From: Lysobacter soli
GTDB taxonomy: Bacteria; Pseudomonadota; Gammaproteobacteria; Xanthomonadales; Xanthomonadaceae
NCBI RefSeq assembly: GCF_003382285.1
Contig: NZ_QTJR01000011.1
Span: 61,344-125,343 of the forward strand
DNA length: 64,000 nt
Direction: 5' to 3'
Made by a program: the position numbers and the translations under genes. The notes under the pieces were generated by a model. That model was not told the DNA's origin. It saw nothing but the letters and a program-made list of their open reading frames with translations, and ran no database searches. Shown here in pieces: positions 62,761 to 64,000 of the stretch (its first letter is position 1; each line of letters opens with the position of its first letter).

Positions 62761-63405
62761 TTGGGCTCGGGGCTGTTGCGCGTACTGATATGCGACGACC
62801 ACACACTGGTGCGGGCTGGACTGCGGCGTCTGCTGGAGTCCTTCGCCGACATCGAAGTCGTGGCCGAAGCCGCCAATGCCGACCAGGCCGTGGTCGGCTC
62901 GCGCCAGCACCAGCCAGACATCGTCCTGCTCGACCTCTCCATGCCTGGCCGCAGCGGTTTCGAGGCCCTGGTGGAACTGCGCCGCGACCATCCCGACTGC
63001 CGCGTGGTGGTGATGTCGATGCACGACGATCCCACCCACGTGCGTGAAGCCCTGGCCCGAGGCGCGAGCGGTTTCGTCGTCAAGGAAGCCGCGCCGGCCG
63101 AACTGGAAATCGCCATCCGCGCCGCGGCCGCCGGCCGGACCTACCTCAGCCCGCAGGTCTCGGCGCCGCAGTTGTTCGCGCGCCCGCGCAGCGAGGAAGG
63201 CGTCGACGCCCTGCCACCACGCCAGCGCGAGATCCTCGCCGCGCTCGGCGCCGGCCGCACCAGCAAGCAGATCGCCGCCGACCTCGGCATCAGCGTCAAG
63301 ACCGTGGAAACCCATCGCGCCCGCATCATGGCCACCCTCGGCTGCCGCAACGCCATCGAACTGCTGCGCATGGCGATGCGGTTGCACGATCGGCCGGCGG
63401 GCTGA
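62761..63405 (+). CDS. LuxR/NarL-family response regulator
   Basis: A 214-residue regulator. The receiver domain keeps the acidic pair (CDDHTLVRAG), phospho-acceptor Asp in IVLLDLSMPG and Lys in VVKEAAP. The output domain is a LuxR-type helix-turn-helix (LPPRQREILAALGAGRTSKQ, then ISVKTVETHRARIM). No ATG is available early in the frame; TTG at 62761 with GGGGAAC upstream is the likely start, TTG at 62776 the alternative. It ends the flagellar cluster; its kinase partner could be the orphan kinase at 43249-44496, but that is inference only. Confidence 0.9.
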   Translation: MGSGLLRVLICDDHTLVRAGLRRLLESFADIEVVAEAANADQAVVGSRQHQPDIVLLDLSMPGRSGFEALVELRRDHPDCRVVVMSMHDDPTHVREALARGASGFVVKEAAPAELEIAIRAAAAGRTYLSPQVSAPQLFARPRSEEGVDALPPRQREILAALGAGRTSKQIAADLGISVKTVETHRARIMATLGCRNAIELLRMAMRLHDRPAG

Positions 63406-63518
63406 GGTTTCTCTTCGGCGCCGGGTGGCGGCCTATAGCCGTCTGCGCGCAGGGTCGGCGCACTTGGGCGTTTCCCGCAGCCGGCGTACTTCATGTGCCG
63501 CGGCCTTAAAGAACCCGT

Positions 63519-63613
63519 CATCCCGGCGAAAGCCGGGATCCAGGCTTGTAGGGTTTGGGCACTCCGACGTTGGCGAACCATCTTCGTCGTCATTCCAGCG
63601 GAAGCTGGAATCC
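63519..63613 (-). repeat. 71-bp repeat unit, inverted copy
   Basis: CATCCCGGCGAAAGCCGGGAT (shortened, from 63519) and CATTCCAGCGGAAGCTGGAAT (from 63591) lie 72 bp apart with GGGCACTC between, the reverse of the 71-bp units at 25850-26031 and 42950-43247. Confidence 0.75.
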
Positions 63614-63683
63614 ATTTCGCTTTTGCGTTCGATCGAGAAGCAAACAGCGCAGCGCTGTTCGGCAATGATCATTCACCGGTAGC

Positions 63684-63735
63684 GCTTCGTTGCCCCTCAC
63701 CCCAACCCCTCTCCCGTGGGGAGAGGGGCTCAAAG
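63684..63735 (+). repeat. REP-like palindromic element, exact copy of 25720-25771
   Basis: Fifty-two bases are the exact reverse complement of the element behind mscL. The palindrome CCCCTCTCCCGTGGGGAGAGGGG (shortened) is its core. Confidence 0.85.
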
Positions 63736-63748
63736 CCGTCGCCCCGGC

Positions 63749-63800
63749 TGTTGCTTTTGCTTTGCTTTTGCTTTGCTTTTGCTTTGCTGTTGCTGTTGAT
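63749..63800 (+). repeat. short tandem repeat TTTTGCTTTGC
   Basis: Three 11-base units of TTTTGCTTTGC followed by CTGTTG units, directly behind a palindromic element, as with the arrays at 42331-42603. Confidence 0.8.
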
Positions 63801-63836
63801 CTTGATCAGCGACTTAAAGCGAGCCGAGCACCGCAG

Positions 63837-63912
63837 CCAAAGAGGGGCGAAGAGTCGCCAACTGTTTGAGCGGAGCGCAGCGCAGCGAGTTTTGGCGACG
63901 TCCCCTCTTTGG
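63837..63912. repeat. interrupted long inverted repeat
   Basis: CCAAAGAGGGG (63837-63847) pairs with CCCCTCTTTGG (63902-63912) and, inside, GTCGCCAA (63854-63861) pairs with TTGGCGAC (63892-63899). No gene is supported from 63406 to the window end. Confidence 0.75.
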
Positions 63913-63972
63913 CGAGGAGCGCAGGGGACCGGCGTCGCGTAGCGGCGCCGGCTCGCGTCAGGAGCGGATGGT

Positions 63973-64000
63973 TTTGGTTACTTTTGCCGAAACAAAAGTA
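63973..64000. repeat. GGTTACTTTT hairpin cut by the window end
   Basis: GGTTACTTTTG, a short loop (CCGAAA) and CAAAAGTA, with the last arm truncated. It is related to the hairpin at 42743-42780. Confidence 0.6.

Overview
The window is high-GC DNA from a flagellated gammaproteobacterium, almost certainly a member of the Xanthomonadaceae (Lysobacter, Luteimonas or Xanthomonas relatives). This assignment is inferred from protein sequences recognised by eye, the TonB receptor/SapC/halogenase locus, the flagellar gene order and the many short palindromic intergenic repeats. The genus cannot be fixed without a search. No phage, insertion sequence, plasmid function or CRISPR array was seen.

Layout. 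1-6.1 kb: the 3' part of dusB, a methyltransferase, a small exported protein, a membrane hydrolase, and a translationally coupled pair made of an OlsF-like two-domain acyltransferase and an LpxH-like phosphoesterase. 6.3-10.3 kb: the activated-methyl cycle, metK, a clear SAH riboswitch, ahcY and metF. 10.3-12.7 kb: two tandem paralogous exported proteins and ilvE. 12.7-16.8 kb: an OmpR-type two-component system, a possible small RNA unit, rimK with its protease-like partner, and tRNA-Gly(CCC). 16.9-20.8 kb: a GDSL autotransporter esterase, thiS, thiG and trmB. 20.9-31.4 kb: an SLC13-type permease, MAPEG, Rieske, FAH and MscL proteins, an exported M28 peptidase, a degenerate GGDEF-EAL-REC protein and an S9 peptidase. 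31.4-31.8 kb: a very unusual Gly/Gln repeat protein.

32.2-41.9 kb is a minus-strand carbohydrate-scavenging locus, read in the order TonB-dependent receptor, SapC-like protein, JmjC-like cupin, flavin-dependent tryptophan halogenase-like enzyme and lipoprotein GH3 glycosidase. A LacI-type palindromic operator lies 312 bp upstream of the receptor. 41.9-43.2 kb has no gene. It holds palindromic repeats, hexanucleotide arrays, a long hairpin and a 71-bp tandem array.

43.2-63.4 kb is the mid and late flagellar region: a histidine kinase, flgN-flgM and flgA on the minus strand, then cheV, flgBCDEFGHI, flgJKL, fliC, fliD, fliS, a FliT-like gene, a PilZ-type gene and a LuxR-type response regulator on the plus strand. 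Sigma-54 type promoter motifs (GG-N10-GC) precede flgA, cheV, flgB and flgJ. Sigma-28 type motifs precede flgM and fliC. This gives the usual order of hook and basal body first and filament later. The last 600 bp is again repeat-rich and gene-free.

The best leads are the halogenase/GH3 locus with its operator, the Gly/Gln repeat protein, the degenerate c-di-GMP domain protein, the leader peptide frame in front of fliD, and the dispersed repeat families, two of which sit directly against sigma-54 promoters.
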